Source of the DNA: a bacterium D16-50
Lineage (GTDB): Bacteria > Bacillota > Clostridia > Lachnospirales > Lachnospiraceae
Direction: 5' to 3'
DNA length: 64,000 bases
Assembly (NCBI GenBank): GCA_003612485.1
Contig: RAZA01000020.1
Coordinates: forward strand, 1 to 64,000
Numbering within the stretch: the first letter of the stretch is position 1; every line of letters begins with the position of its first letter. The notes under the pieces are model-generated. The model did not search any database and had not been told where the DNA came from. It was given only the letters and a program-made list of their open reading frames with translations. Both the position numbers and the translations under genes were made by a program. Below are positions 1 through 9,000 of this stretch, one piece after another.

Positions 1-261
1 CTGGAGCAAATCTGTTTCTATCATACAGGTTTGCTCTTGTTTTGTATAGGTACTCACTATCTACCGTTTACGTGTTCAAATTGTCACAATAAAATTCATT
101 ACGGAACAATTGAAGATGTGAAAATAATGCTAAAAAAAGTTTTGGAGGATAATGAAATTAATAGAATGTTAGAGTCATCTGGATTTCAAAAAATTATAGG
201 TGAAAATAAGAATACTTTTAAGTGGTTTCAAGAAGCATACAATATAAAAGAAGACAAATGA
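1..261 (+). pseudogene. C-terminal fragment of an HNH-like protein
   Basis: The frame is open from the left edge and ends at 261, so only the tail of a gene is seen. It contains a CSNCHNKIHYG segment, which resembles the CPNCHRxIHxG zinc/histidine part of HNH endonucleases and HNH-like restriction proteins. A short helical tail of about 45 residues follows. The true start lies outside the window, or the gene was already broken, because the residues before the motif do not look like the usual HNH core. A terminator-like hairpin follows at 366-399. The family call is tentative. Confidence 0.4.
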
Positions 262-365
262 TGATAATCAAAGTAAGATGAAACAGTATTAAGAAGAGGA
301 TTATAAATCAATACCCATACAACTTTTAGTTTGTATAAAGAATTGCATAATGATTAATAGTTACG

Positions 366-399
366 AGCGGTAAAGCTATTATAGTTTTATCGCTTTTTT
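366..399 (+). terminator. Rho-independent terminator
   Basis: A 9-bp stem (AGCGGTAAA paired with TTTATCGCT, one G-T pair) is followed directly by a run of T. It would end transcription arriving from the gene fragment at the left edge. Confidence 0.55.
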
Positions 400-479
400 A
401 TTTTAGAATAAAGAAAGGATAGTAATATGCAAAAAAAGAATTATTCTACTGTTGATACACCACAGAGAAACGGAGGAAA

Positions 480-1007
480 TCATAATGGCAAAGAAAAATG
501 ATAGGGAGCAAAACCATGGCCGGGGTTTTGAATACTCGAATGAGGACTGCAGAAACCGTAGTAATCCATCCGGACAAAGGGATACTTTTTTGTCAATGCG
601 ATGATGGATTTTTTTATTTCACTAAATATATCGGCGGGGAGCAGCCGTTTCATGATAAGCAGAAAACCATAAAAATGTGCATTGTCGATATTCCCGTTTC
701 TGTCTTTTATCAGCAGTGCCTTTTCCCTTTTGTTGAGGGAAGGTTACTGCTCAAAAAGGCGGTTATAGATCCGGCCTCCGTGGGCGCACAAGTTGCGGAT
801 GATCGTCATGCTGTGCATGTAGCTTCCAAGGATGGACGCCCCTTTGTTCATGGTCAGGCCAAAGGTGCGGGCGACAGCATCCTTGATAGGCTGCTCGGAA
901 ATAGAGTATAAAAATGAGATGTCGGATATGGTAAATAAATCAACATATGCCCATAAGGGGATATGTTGATGCAGCTCATTCACAAAGTGTTTCAGATAGG
1001 ATTTCAT
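480..1007 (-). pseudogene. Abi_2 (AbiD/F-type) abortive infection gene, 5'-truncated with an in-frame stop
   Basis: The minus-strand frame reads through Abi_2-like sequence with an RNLCAH motif (R-x4-H, the HEPN RNase signature) and then NRLFEQ. It hits TAA at 744-746 and continues in the same frame for about 87 more residues that still look like the C-terminal half of Abi_2 proteins, ending at 480-482. A single nonsense change therefore splits an otherwise continuous gene. The N-terminal third is absent. At about 1006 the sequence switches to a phage capsid fragment on the other strand. Intact Abi_2 proteins act in phage-triggered growth arrest; this copy is probably dead. Confidence 0.7.
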
Positions 1008-1338
1008 GTTTGACCTAGAATCTTATATTGCCGAGGAGTTTGCCAGGGCGTTGGGCGTTGCTGAGGAAGAGGCGTTCTGTGTGGGCAGCGGGACCGGGCA
1101 GCCTACCGGTATCTTTACTGCAAACGGCGGTACTGCCGGGGTGACGGCTGCGGCTGTGAATGCGGTCACTGCGGATGAACTGATCAGCCTTGTGTATATG
1201 CTGAAGAGTCCTTGCCGCAGGAATGTGAAGTTCCTCATGAACGATGCAACGGTATCCATGATTCGCAAGCTGAAGGACAACAATGGGGCGTACCTCTTTA
1301 CAGACGAATTTTCAACAGCGTTATTCTTTATTAAATAA
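1006..1338 (+). pseudogene. HK97-type major capsid protein fragment
   Basis: About 100 residues match the middle of HK97-fold phage major capsid proteins: an ESYIAEEFARALGVAEEEAF segment, then a GTGQPTGIF motif and a region resembling the helix that precedes the last capsid strands. Both the scaffold-like N-terminus and the C-terminus are missing. The final residues after GAYLF no longer fit the family. It abuts the truncated Abi_2 gene with no spacer, so both are relics brought together by a deletion. Confidence 0.7.
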
Positions 1339-1377
1339 CACTTTCAAGATGACAATGGGTATACTTATTAGACGAAA

Positions 1378-2106
1378 TTAAAGCTTTTCTGCTGCAAACA
1401 ATCCCCATCCCTCATAGGAGCGGCGAAGGTTAAAATATATGCGATACCATTTATCAAGCCATGCACCAATCTCAGTATTCTTGGGGTCTTGGCGTAAACG
1501 CTCTAAATCCCGTTTTGCACTCCATGTAATATATTGTTCCCATTGAGCAGTAGTATCGCTGACCATTGCAGTGATATAGTAGCCACACTGCTTAGTCTCC
1601 TCATAAATATCGTAAAGAGTCGGCAGTTCACCGTCAAAGTCAATCAATTCTTGTGGCGGATTTGGTATTTTTGAAAAAAGTTTTCCGAAAACCAATTTAC
1701 CGCCGGGTTTAATGAACTGTTCTAAAAAAGCAATACCTTCTTTAAAGCTGTTAAACGGGCAATGCGCCGGAGATCCTCCGGACAATTCTGTGCAAACCAC
1801 AACATCGTACTTTTTGGTTTGGTCATGAGCAAAAATATCTCCGACAATTAGGTTGACACGATTGTTTTTTAGACGAGCTTTTCCCGTTTCAATAAAGCTT
1901 GGCTCGCGATCAATCCCGATACCGCTAATACCAAAGGCCTCGCTCCATAATTTAAGCATTTCACCGTATCCACAGCAGAAGTCCAACACAGAAATATCCG
2001 CATTCAGATTGATTTGATAGCCAAATTCTACAATATGCTCCATAGGAACCATGTTGATTAAATGCTTGTTTTCTTCACAAGCGGATATGATTTGTTTATA
2101 ATCCAT
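1378..2106 (-). CDS. Class I SAM-dependent methyltransferase
   Basis: This 242-residue protein has a Rossmann methyltransferase core. The motif I region is VLDFCCGYGEML (about residues 40-51), an acidic residue follows in GIGIDREPSF, a motif II-like VGDIFAH comes next, and a KPGGKLVFGK motif is typical of small-molecule methyltransferases. The rest is a cap region rich in aromatic residues. The acceptor substrate cannot be read from the sequence. The gene is monocistronic, is flanked by relics, and starts at ATG with an AGAGG-like site. It may be cargo of a former mobile element. Confidence 0.8.
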   Translation of the reverse strand: MDYKQIISACEENKHLINMVPMEHIVEFGYQINLNADISVLDFCCGYGEMLKLWSEAFGISGIGIDREPSFIETGKARLKNNRVNLIVGDIFAHDQTKKYDVVVCTELSGGSPAHCPFNSFKEGIAFLEQFIKPGGKLVFGKLFSKIPNPPQELIDFDGELPTLYDIYEETKQCGYYITAMVSDTTAQWEQYITWSAKRDLERLRQDPKNTEIGAWLDKWYRIYFNLRRSYEGWGLFAAEKL

Positions 2107-2344
2107 TTTTATCTACCTCTCAATAATTGTTGTACAGACAAAACGAATCAAGTTTTGTCTGCTTTATGCGCACATAAAACCTCTTATTAAACTTTTCATC
2201 ATAGACCACTCCTTTTAAATTGTATTTGTTATGGCACCTAAGTGAAATAATCGACAATATAAATTTTGAGTGCTTATTTATAATTTTAAATAATCATAAC
2301 ACACTTGCAGCATGCAAACAAGAGACGGCATATTTTTTGAGGTT

Positions 2345-2395
2345 TACACGTTGCGTATTCGCTTGCTGTGTGTTATGATGAATACGCAACGTGTA
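2345..2395 (+). promoter_or_regulatory. Promoter flanked by a perfect 16-bp inverted repeat
   Basis: A TTGCGT -35 box (2351-2356) and TATGAT -10 box (2374-2379) are 17 bp apart. The -35 lies in the left arm (2345-2360) and the expected start of transcription falls in the right arm (2380-2395) of a perfect 16-bp inverted repeat. This arrangement suggests autorepression by the HTH protein encoded from 2418. Confidence 0.7.
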
Positions 2396-2417
2396 TTTTA
2401 GCTAAGAGGGCGACGAG

Positions 2418-2642
2418 ATGGATTGTAAGGAGAAAATACGGGGGATGCGGGAAAGTACGGGCATGACTCGCAAAGAGTTCTGCAAGTTTTTCCAGATACC
2501 TTATCGGACAGTGACGGAATGGGAGCTTGGAAACCGCCATGCGCCGGAGTATGTTTTGCGGCTTTTGGAGTATTACATCAGGACCGAAGGACTGGTGAAG
2601 GAGAAAACTGTTGGCGGTGGCGTCAATGAAGAAAATAACTGA
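2418..2642 (+). CDS. Small helix-turn-helix protein
   Basis: A 74-residue protein whose first 55 residues form an XRE/antitoxin-like helix-turn-helix (MTRKEFCKFFQIPYRTVTEWE segment, residues about 16-36), with a charged tail. The start is the ATG at 2418, preceded by an AGAGGGCGACGAG ribosome-binding region. It sits directly behind the promoter with the 16-bp inverted repeat, so it probably represses itself. The gene overlaps the start of a broken serine recombinase, which suggests it once controlled an integrative element. Confidence 0.75.
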   Translation: MDCKEKIRGMRESTGMTRKEFCKFFQIPYRTVTEWELGNRHAPEYVLRLLEYYIRTEGLVKEKTVGGGVNEENN

Positions 2643-2751
2643 GTGCTATATCTATACGCGGGTTTCAGCCTCCATGCAGGTGGACAGCTGCAGTTTGGAC
2701 GCTCAGAGGGACAAGCTGTGCAAGTATGCAAGAACAGTATCGGTACTGTAA
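2626..2751 (+). pseudogene. Serine recombinase N-terminal remnant
   Basis: Translation from ATG 2626 gives an IYTRVS motif with the arginine and the catalytic serine, then LDAQRDKL, the conserved start of large serine recombinases. After KYA the sequence diverges and stops at 2749-2751, giving only 41 residues. It overlaps the preceding HTH gene by 17 bp in another frame. No recombinase or zinc-binding domain remains, so the element it served can no longer excise with it. Confidence 0.65.
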
Positions 2752-3070
2752 GAATATCATTCATATTTCCGCGATTTTGTGGGGATATGTTTTGGCACTC
2801 ATGTGGAGACGGGTGTACTGCTATCCAAGGGAAAATCAACTCAAAGAAGGTACTATGAAAATTTTGATGTGGATATCGTATTTTGGAAGACGCTATTGCA
2901 AATTTGCATGAAAACTTGAACTTATGGTTCAAGTGCAGTATAGTTAAAAGCAGCGGTTTTTAAAGATGTGTCTGATGTGTCTATGGAATATGTAAAATGT
3001 CGGGAGATGGATAAGATGGGCAAGAATAATTATTAGGTACTGCTAATAAAAGAAGAGGAACCGAAGCTTT
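2752..3070. other. Degenerate spacer without a recognisable gene
   Basis: This stretch between the recombinase and phosphatase relics is interrupted by stops in every plus frame. I see no RNA gene, promoter or repeat that I can support. Confidence 0.5.
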
Positions 3071-3478
3071 TTGCGTCGTGGCCGGAATGTAGGGAAAAAT
3101 GCGGGAGAGGAAACTTCGGATGATGCCGGATATCTTATATGGATGCGGGATCTTCCAAGATATTATTCCGAAGGGAACACAATATTTGTCCATGCGGGGA
3201 TTGACGAGGAGGCGGAGGACTTATGGGAGTGGGGAACCGATGATTATACCTTTACGGAGAAATATCCGGCTCGGATAGGCAGATTTTATAATGACATGAA
3301 GATCATCGCAGGACATATTGGAACGGCGGAGATATCAGGCGATCCGAGGTTCCATGATATTTATTTTGATGGAGAGAGCCGCTATTACATAGACGGAACC
3401 GTCAGCAATCAGATGAACAATATAATAGGGAGGTATTTTACGGCGGAAGGAGGATTTTTATGGATCTGTCAAAGATAA
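3071..3478 (+). pseudogene. Metallophosphoesterase (PPP-type) C-terminal fragment
   Basis: From about 3120 the translation matches the C-terminal half of bacterial serine/threonine-phosphatase-like metallophosphoesterases: a WMRDLPRYY segment, FVHAGID, GHIGTA and YYIDGTV. The metal-binding GDxHG and GNHE motifs of the N-terminal half are absent, and the first 15-20 residues after the TTG are not family-like. The last residues overlap the start of the receiver gene at 3460 and also look replaced. It should be catalytically inactive. Confidence 0.65.
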
Positions 3479-3855
3479 AGGCGGTCATTGTGGATGATGA
3501 TGTTTTTAAGGGAGCTGATATACGAAAAGCTTTGGAATTCAATGGCGTTCGGGATATCATAACAGTGAGGAATCAGGAAATGCTGTGGGAACAAATATAC
3601 CATGGTGAGGATAAGATTGATTTGATCGTGACAGATATGCAATATCCGTTGGAAGCGGGAGAAGCTGTAGACGAAGAGGCGGGATTTAAACTGATTGAAA
3701 GAATGGAAAAAGAAAAGATCCACATTCCGGTCATTGTCTGTTCCTCTCTGAATTACAGCATCCCGGACATATTGGGAAACGTATGGTACAGCAACCTAAA
3801 CGATATCGATTTAAACTTTAAGGAGGTGCTGGGCAAATTAGAAAAGAACAGTTGA
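3460..3855 (+). CDS. Single-domain response-regulator receiver
   Basis: A 131-residue CheY-like receiver with no output domain. The acidic pocket is D12-D14, the phosphoacceptor is D59 in LIVTDMQYP, and the switch residue is S95 or S96 in VIVCSSLN. The lysine usually found after strand 5 is not obvious. The ATG at 3460 follows GGAGGA. No histidine kinase is encoded nearby. A degenerate receiver-like domain with a similar acidic segment (IDYIYGLE against TDMQYPLE) sits inside the AAA/FtsH fusion encoded from 6082. The two may work together or derive from one ancestor. Confidence 0.8.
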   Translation: MDLSKIKAVIVDDDVFKGADIRKALEFNGVRDIITVRNQEMLWEQIYHGEDKIDLIVTDMQYPLEAGEAVDEEAGFKLIERMEKEKIHIPVIVCSSLNYSIPDILGNVWYSNLNDIDLNFKEVLGKLEKNS

Positions 3856-3979
3856 TGAAATGAATAACAAAATACAAAAAACACAACAAAAGAATTAGCT
3901 CAAAGATATATTGAACCACGACAAACAATAAAAGGGAAAATGGTGTTTTTGATTTTATAAACATCAAGAAAGGATGGAT

Positions 3980-4432
3980 ATGAGTAATTTTGAAATTTGG
4001 ACAGACGGTGGATGCGCGCCCCAAAACCCTGGGATTGGCGGATATGGAATTATCATAGTAGACAATGCTGCTAAGGAGGAAAGAGTAATAAAACAAGGAT
4101 TTAAACGCTCTACAAACAATCGTATGGAATTACGTGCAGTCATAAGAGTATTAAATGAAATTCCCAAAGAGGCTTCCATAAAACTATATACGGATTCTGA
4201 ATATGTAGTTAAACATGTTGATGGTACATATAAGAAAAAAAGCAACAATCATGATTTATGGAAGCTATTCGATGAAGCCATGGAGGGCAGAAAGGATGTT
4301 GAGATTCGCTGGGTGAAAGGACATAAAAAAGCCGAGAAAATAAAGGGTATTCTTTATGTAAATAATAATCGTTGCGACGCTATGGTACATGAGGCACGGA
4401 AAGAGGAATTGATTGTTGACGAAGGCTATTAA
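3980..4432 (+). CDS. rnhA: Ribonuclease HI
   Basis: A 150-residue RNase H1 catalytic domain that cuts the RNA strand of RNA:DNA hybrids. All four carboxylates are in place: D9 (WTDGG), E50 (NRMELRAV), D72 (YTDSEY) and D133 (NNRCDAM). It lacks the N-terminal hybrid-binding domain found in many Firmicutes enzymes. A domain of that type is instead fused to the AAA/FtsH protein encoded from 6082. The ATG at 3980 is preferred over the one at 3974 because AAGAAAGGA (about 3967-3974) would have no spacer to the earlier ATG. This looks like an accessory copy rather than the housekeeping gene. Confidence 0.9.
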   Translation: MSNFEIWTDGGCAPQNPGIGGYGIIIVDNAAKEERVIKQGFKRSTNNRMELRAVIRVLNEIPKEASIKLYTDSEYVVKHVDGTYKKKSNNHDLWKLFDEAMEGRKDVEIRWVKGHKKAEKIKGILYVNNNRCDAMVHEARKEELIVDEGY

Positions 4433-4554
4433 AAAGTAACACCTGACCTGATTATACACTGATTTAAACTGTCAGGCGGTCAGTTTATAACGATGGATGA
4501 AAAGTAACTCATAGGAAACATTAAGGAAAAATAAATAGTGGGAGATCGGTTATT

Positions 4555-4779
4555 ATGCTGACGATAACAAGTTATTTGAAGGAAATATTTGAAGATTTTA
4601 AAAAGCATTGTGATGAAGAAACCCAGAGTATGAAAGCTTTGCGGAAACAAAACCGATTAACTGCTGATGATGTAAGAAAAGTGCAAATGATAATAGACAG
4701 ATTGGAAGAAGAAAAAACGGGATTTCTTGTGAAAGAGCTCAAATGTATAGCGGATACGGAAGATGTGAAAAAGATTTGA
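4555..4779 (+). CDS. Small helical protein, unknown
   Basis: A 74-residue, highly charged and probably all-helical protein without cysteine pairs, a signal peptide or a recognised family. It starts at ATG after a weak GGGAGAT site. Its end overlaps the next gene by 37 bp, suggesting a common transcript with the RNase HI and DUF1848 genes. I do not recognise it. Confidence 0.5.
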   Translation: MLTITSYLKEIFEDFKKHCDEETQSMKALRKQNRLTADDVRKVQMIIDRLEEEKTGFLVKELKCIADTEDVKKI

Positions 4780-5066
4780 AAAAATGCGGTTTACAAAAAG
4801 AGATTGATAATTTAATAAGGTTAGGTGCAAATAAACAGATTTGGACTACAAATATTGCAAAAAGACTAAAATATGATGAGATTTCTTATGATGACATAAA
4901 TCAATACATAAAGGCTTTGAATCAAAAATGCAAACATAAATCGTCAAAAGATAAACCCTGCGAGGGCTGCAGGGAAAGCGATGTTCCATGTGAAATGAAT
5001 AGAGAACAAAGAATGACAAACACAAAGTATATCTGTGACTTGATAATAAAGTTTGAAAGAAGATGA
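4743..5066 (+). CDS. Cysteine-rich small protein, unknown
   Basis: A 107-residue protein with a helical N-terminal half and a cysteine cluster (C-x8-C-x2-C-x6-C spacing around residues 70-90) that could hold zinc or another metal. It overlaps the preceding gene; a TTG at 4776 is a possible later start. It ends 5 bp before the start of the DUF1848 gene. No family was recognised. The cysteine cluster next to a probable iron-sulphur protein may be meaningful, but this is inference. Confidence 0.5.
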   Translation: MYSGYGRCEKDLKKCGLQKEIDNLIRLGANKQIWTTNIAKRLKYDEISYDDINQYIKALNQKCKHKSSKDKPCEGCRESDVPCEMNREQRMTNTKYICDLIIKFERR

Positions 5067-5070
5067 GGTT

Positions 5071-6012
5071 ATGATTCTTAGTGTCAGCCGTAGAACGGAT
5101 ATTCCGAATTATTATTCGGAATGGTTTTATAATAGAATAAAGGAAGGCTATTTATACGTTCGCAATCCGATGAATGCTCATCAGATTAGTAAAATCATTC
5201 TGTCTCCGGAGGTAGTAGATTGCATTGTATTCTGGACCAAGAACCCAGAGCCCATGTTTTCAAGGTTAGATGAATTGGATGCCTATAAATATTATTTTCA
5301 ATTTACACTTACCGGATTCGGAAATGATATAGAATGCAATGTCCCGCACAAGAAGGAGCATATGATTCCGGTATTCCAAAAGCTGGCAGGGAAAATCGGC
5401 AAGGAAAAGGTGATTTGGCGATATGACCCGATCATTTTCACTGACAAATATACTCCGGAATATCATTTAAGGGCATTTCAGCAGATTGCTGGGGAATTGA
5501 AAGGATTTACGTCTAAATGTGTCATTAGTTTTGTTGATATATACACTAAAAATAAGAAAAATATGAATGCAATGAATTCCTATTCTTTGCCGGAAGAGGA
5601 ATTGGCTGTATTTGCGGCGCAGATTGCGTCAATGGCCAAGGATAATGATATACGGGTCGCATCCTGCGCGGAAGCGATTGATCTGTCAGCTTGCGGAATA
5701 GAACATAATTGCTGCATAGACAGAGAATTGATTGAGCAAATTATAGGATACAAAATACGGGCAGATAAGGATAAAAATCAGCGAAAAGAATGCGGCTGTG
5801 TGGAAAGCGTTGAAATTGGCACATATAACACATGTAAAAACGGCTGTGCGTATTGTTATGCGAATTATAGTCGTGAAAGCGTTTTGCAAAACAGCAGACT
5901 CTATGATGTAAATTCTCCGCTGTTATGCGGAAATATTTCAGAAGATGATAAAATAACCGAGAGAGCGGTAAAAGTTTTAAAGGAATCGCAACTGTCCTTA
6001 TGGGATAAGTAG
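5071..6012 (+). CDS. DUF1848 radical-SAM-like protein
   Basis: A 313-residue protein of the DUF1848 family, recognised from the N-terminal SVSRRTDIP segment and the FWTKNP motif. Near the C-terminus C255-x3-C259-x2-C262 has the spacing of a radical SAM 4Fe-4S motif, with further cysteines just before it. The substrate of DUF1848 proteins is unknown to me. The ATG at 5071 has GATGAGG directly upstream and fits better than the TTG at 5053. It lies between the RNase HI gene and the AAA/FtsH gene on the same strand. Confidence 0.8.
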   Translation: MILSVSRRTDIPNYYSEWFYNRIKEGYLYVRNPMNAHQISKIILSPEVVDCIVFWTKNPEPMFSRLDELDAYKYYFQFTLTGFGNDIECNVPHKKEHMIPVFQKLAGKIGKEKVIWRYDPIIFTDKYTPEYHLRAFQQIAGELKGFTSKCVISFVDIYTKNKKNMNAMNSYSLPEEELAVFAAQIASMAKDNDIRVASCAEAIDLSACGIEHNCCIDRELIEQIIGYKIRADKDKNQRKECGCVESVEIGTYNTCKNGCAYCYANYSRESVLQNSRLYDVNSPLLCGNISEDDKITERAVKVLKESQLSLWDK

Positions 6013-6081
6013 ATGGAAATTCAAAGATCAAGTGCTTGAATAAAGCTTACACATATATGGAAGATGACGAGGAGGTAGATC

Positions 6082-9000
6082 ATGAAAAAAATGATTTACG
6101 CGGTAAAAAGCGGAAGAAAGACAGGAATTTTTAATGAATGGTTGAAATGTTCTGAACAGACAAATAAGTATCCAAATGCAAAATTCCGCCGTTTTGAATA
6201 TCGGGGCGAACTTGAGGAGGAGCCGGAAGATGTACCCGGCAGTCTGCGGCATACTATAAAAGAAGCGGAAGAATTTCTTGGGGATTTGGTGTATCTGGGT
6301 GAGAGCGCCGACTATTTGGAAGATAGGAGCTGGGTAGAAGAGGGCTATTTGCCCTTCGGTTATAAGTCCGAAACAGATAATTCGGAGCTTTTTTCTCATC
6401 AGACAGAGGGGGAAGAAGAGGATATTGATGAAGAATATGGCAAGTGGATAGCTGACAACAGAAACCCTGATGTGCCGCTGGGATACTGGAAAACGGCAGA
6501 AGAGATGGTAGAATGTATCAATATCATCCGCGAATCGAATCAGGACGACATTAAGAAGGCAGCAGCAAACAATCTGAATAGACATCTGAAAAGATGTCTA
6601 TTGAATGTGAACTTAAGCAAACTTACAGCCATCTATAAGGATAAAGAAGAGAAGAATGCAATTGGATATAATCCTCCTGCCGTAGCTGATTTTGTGAGAC
6701 AGATGCGTTATACATACCCAAAGCCGAAGCCGTCAGAAATTGAGGTGATAGAGGATGAAGTTTCCATTCGGCAGATTTTTATGCAGGCCGGAGCTATAGA
6801 AACGGAACTGAAAGACCGGATTTGCGGACAAGATGCAGCTATTGAGAGACTGAGCGAAGCATTTTTCAATGCGGAATTGAAGGCACGTTTGACGCCGAAT
6901 AGGAGAGGGCCAAGAAACGCGTATCTATTGGCAGGCCCTCCGGGTGTGGGAAAGACACTTATGGCCCAGCAGTTTGCGTTCAGATTGGGCTTTCCTTTTA
7001 AACGGTTTGATATGTCAGAGTATTCTCATCATGAAATTAAAGAAGAATTGATTGGTTATGGCTCAAATTGGAAGAATCCTCAACCGGGTTTACTTACTGA
7101 GTTTGTGTCCGAAAATCCGGAATGCGTACTTTTGTTTGATGAAATAGAAAAAGCACATATTACCGTAATACGAATATTTTTACAGATTTTGGATGACGGG
7201 ATCTGTGAGGATAAATATAATACAGTAAATGTATCGTTTAAAAACGCCATCATTTTTTTTACAACGAACGCAGGCAAACAGCTTTACAGTGATGCACAGA
7301 ATGAAAATCTTACGCTGCTTCCGGATGAGGTGGTGGTGGACGCTCTGGAGAAGGATAAAGATACAGAAACAAAACAGCCCTTTTTCCCTCCGGAAATACT
7401 TTCAAGGATGTCGTCGCATACAGTCATCATGCTGAATCATTTAAAGGCAGATGCAATTCTCGAACTGGTAAAAGATGATATAGAAAATCGTTTTAAAAAG
7501 CTAAAGAAAAAATATGGCTATGTATTGAGTCAGGGAAAAGAGTATCTGGCTAGAACCGTATTGTATTCTATGGGAGGAAGCGCCGATGCCAGAAATGTTT
7601 CTGAAATGGCAGGTAAGCTTGTCGGCAGGGAAATACGTAAGTTTTTGGAACTGCTGGAAGATAAGCAGATACCGGATGAAAACGATGCGGGAAGAAGGAT
7701 TGAGTGGAAGTGTGATTTTGAAAATACCACAGAGGAAATCAGGGACTTCTATTTTGGGGAAAGGGACTGTGTGATTTCTGTCTTTGGAACAGTGAAATGC
7801 GAATCCATTGGCAGGATAAAAGGTAATGATGTACGCGTGGAGAACACTATAGATATCAACAAGTTTATGGAAATGATCCATAAGGAAAATGTTCTTTTTG
7901 CAGTCATTGATTACATATATGGCCTTGAAAATATGGAAAACACACTGAATGTGGTGGATGCCAGAACAATCGGGCGGGATGTCTTATTAAAGCTTCGAGA
8001 GGACGATAAAGAAGTTCCGGTGTACATTTTGAATGGAAGTCATGGACATGAATTTACATATAAAGAAAAAAAGGCTCTTTTGAAAAAAGGAGCCGCAGGG
8101 TTTATTGAGAGTCAATGTTTTGGAAGCCGGTTGGAGCAGACTTACAAGGACGTATGCTGTCAGATGGTAATGGAGACATTGGCAGCACGGCATCAGGTTC
8201 TGACATATGAAACCAAACAAGGATTTGATGAAAAGACCAATGCCGGAAGTATTATTTTTTGCGATTTCAAGCTGGAAACGGCAGTGGATTCCGAGGATAA
8301 GTCTTCGATCTTGTCCGATGCAGAGCGGCCTAATATCAAATTCAGCGATGTCATCGGAGCGGAAAAGGCGAAGGAAGAGCTTCGGTATTTTGTGAAGTAT
8401 CTGCAGGAACCGAAAAAATTTCTTATGAACGGAGGTAAGCCCCCGAAAGGGATTCTTCTCTACGGAGATCCGGGAACCGGAAAGACAATGCTTGCCAGAG
8501 CTATGGCAGGTGAGTCGGATGTGGTCTTTCTCCAGACCAGTGCAACGGAGTTTAAGAGTCAGTATATCGGTGAGAGCGAGGCAAGTATCAGGAGGATCTT
8601 TGCAAAGGCGAAGAAATATGCGCCGGCTATTATATTTATTGATGAAATCGATGCGATCGGAAAGAAGAGAACCGGTTCGGAAAATATGCATCAGACAGAA
8701 AGTATGCTGAATGCCTTGCTTACTGAGATGGACGGTTTTCGCGGCGCTGACAGCAATAGGCCGGTTTTTGTACTGGCAGCTACGAACTCTAAAGTTAGAG
8801 GGGAGAGTGATGGGGTCGGTTCACTGGATGACGCTCTGCTCAGGCGTTTTGACAACAAAGTTTATGTGAATCTTCCAAAGGAGAGTGAACGTGAACAGTA
8901 TATCCTTAAGATGCTTGCCGACAAGAATATTACGACTGTTTCCGGAGAGGCAGCACACAATGTTGCAGAGAGAACTACGGGACAGAGTCTTTCAATTCTT

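Noticed and set aside
498..911. Plus-strand open frame of 137 codons
   Set aside because: It is antisense to the C-terminal half of the Abi_2 relic, which shows recognisable protein motifs on the minus strand.
3460..3855. Two-component system
   Set aside because: No histidine kinase is encoded nearby; the ATP-binding GHKL protein at 58581 is distant and belongs to the prophage.
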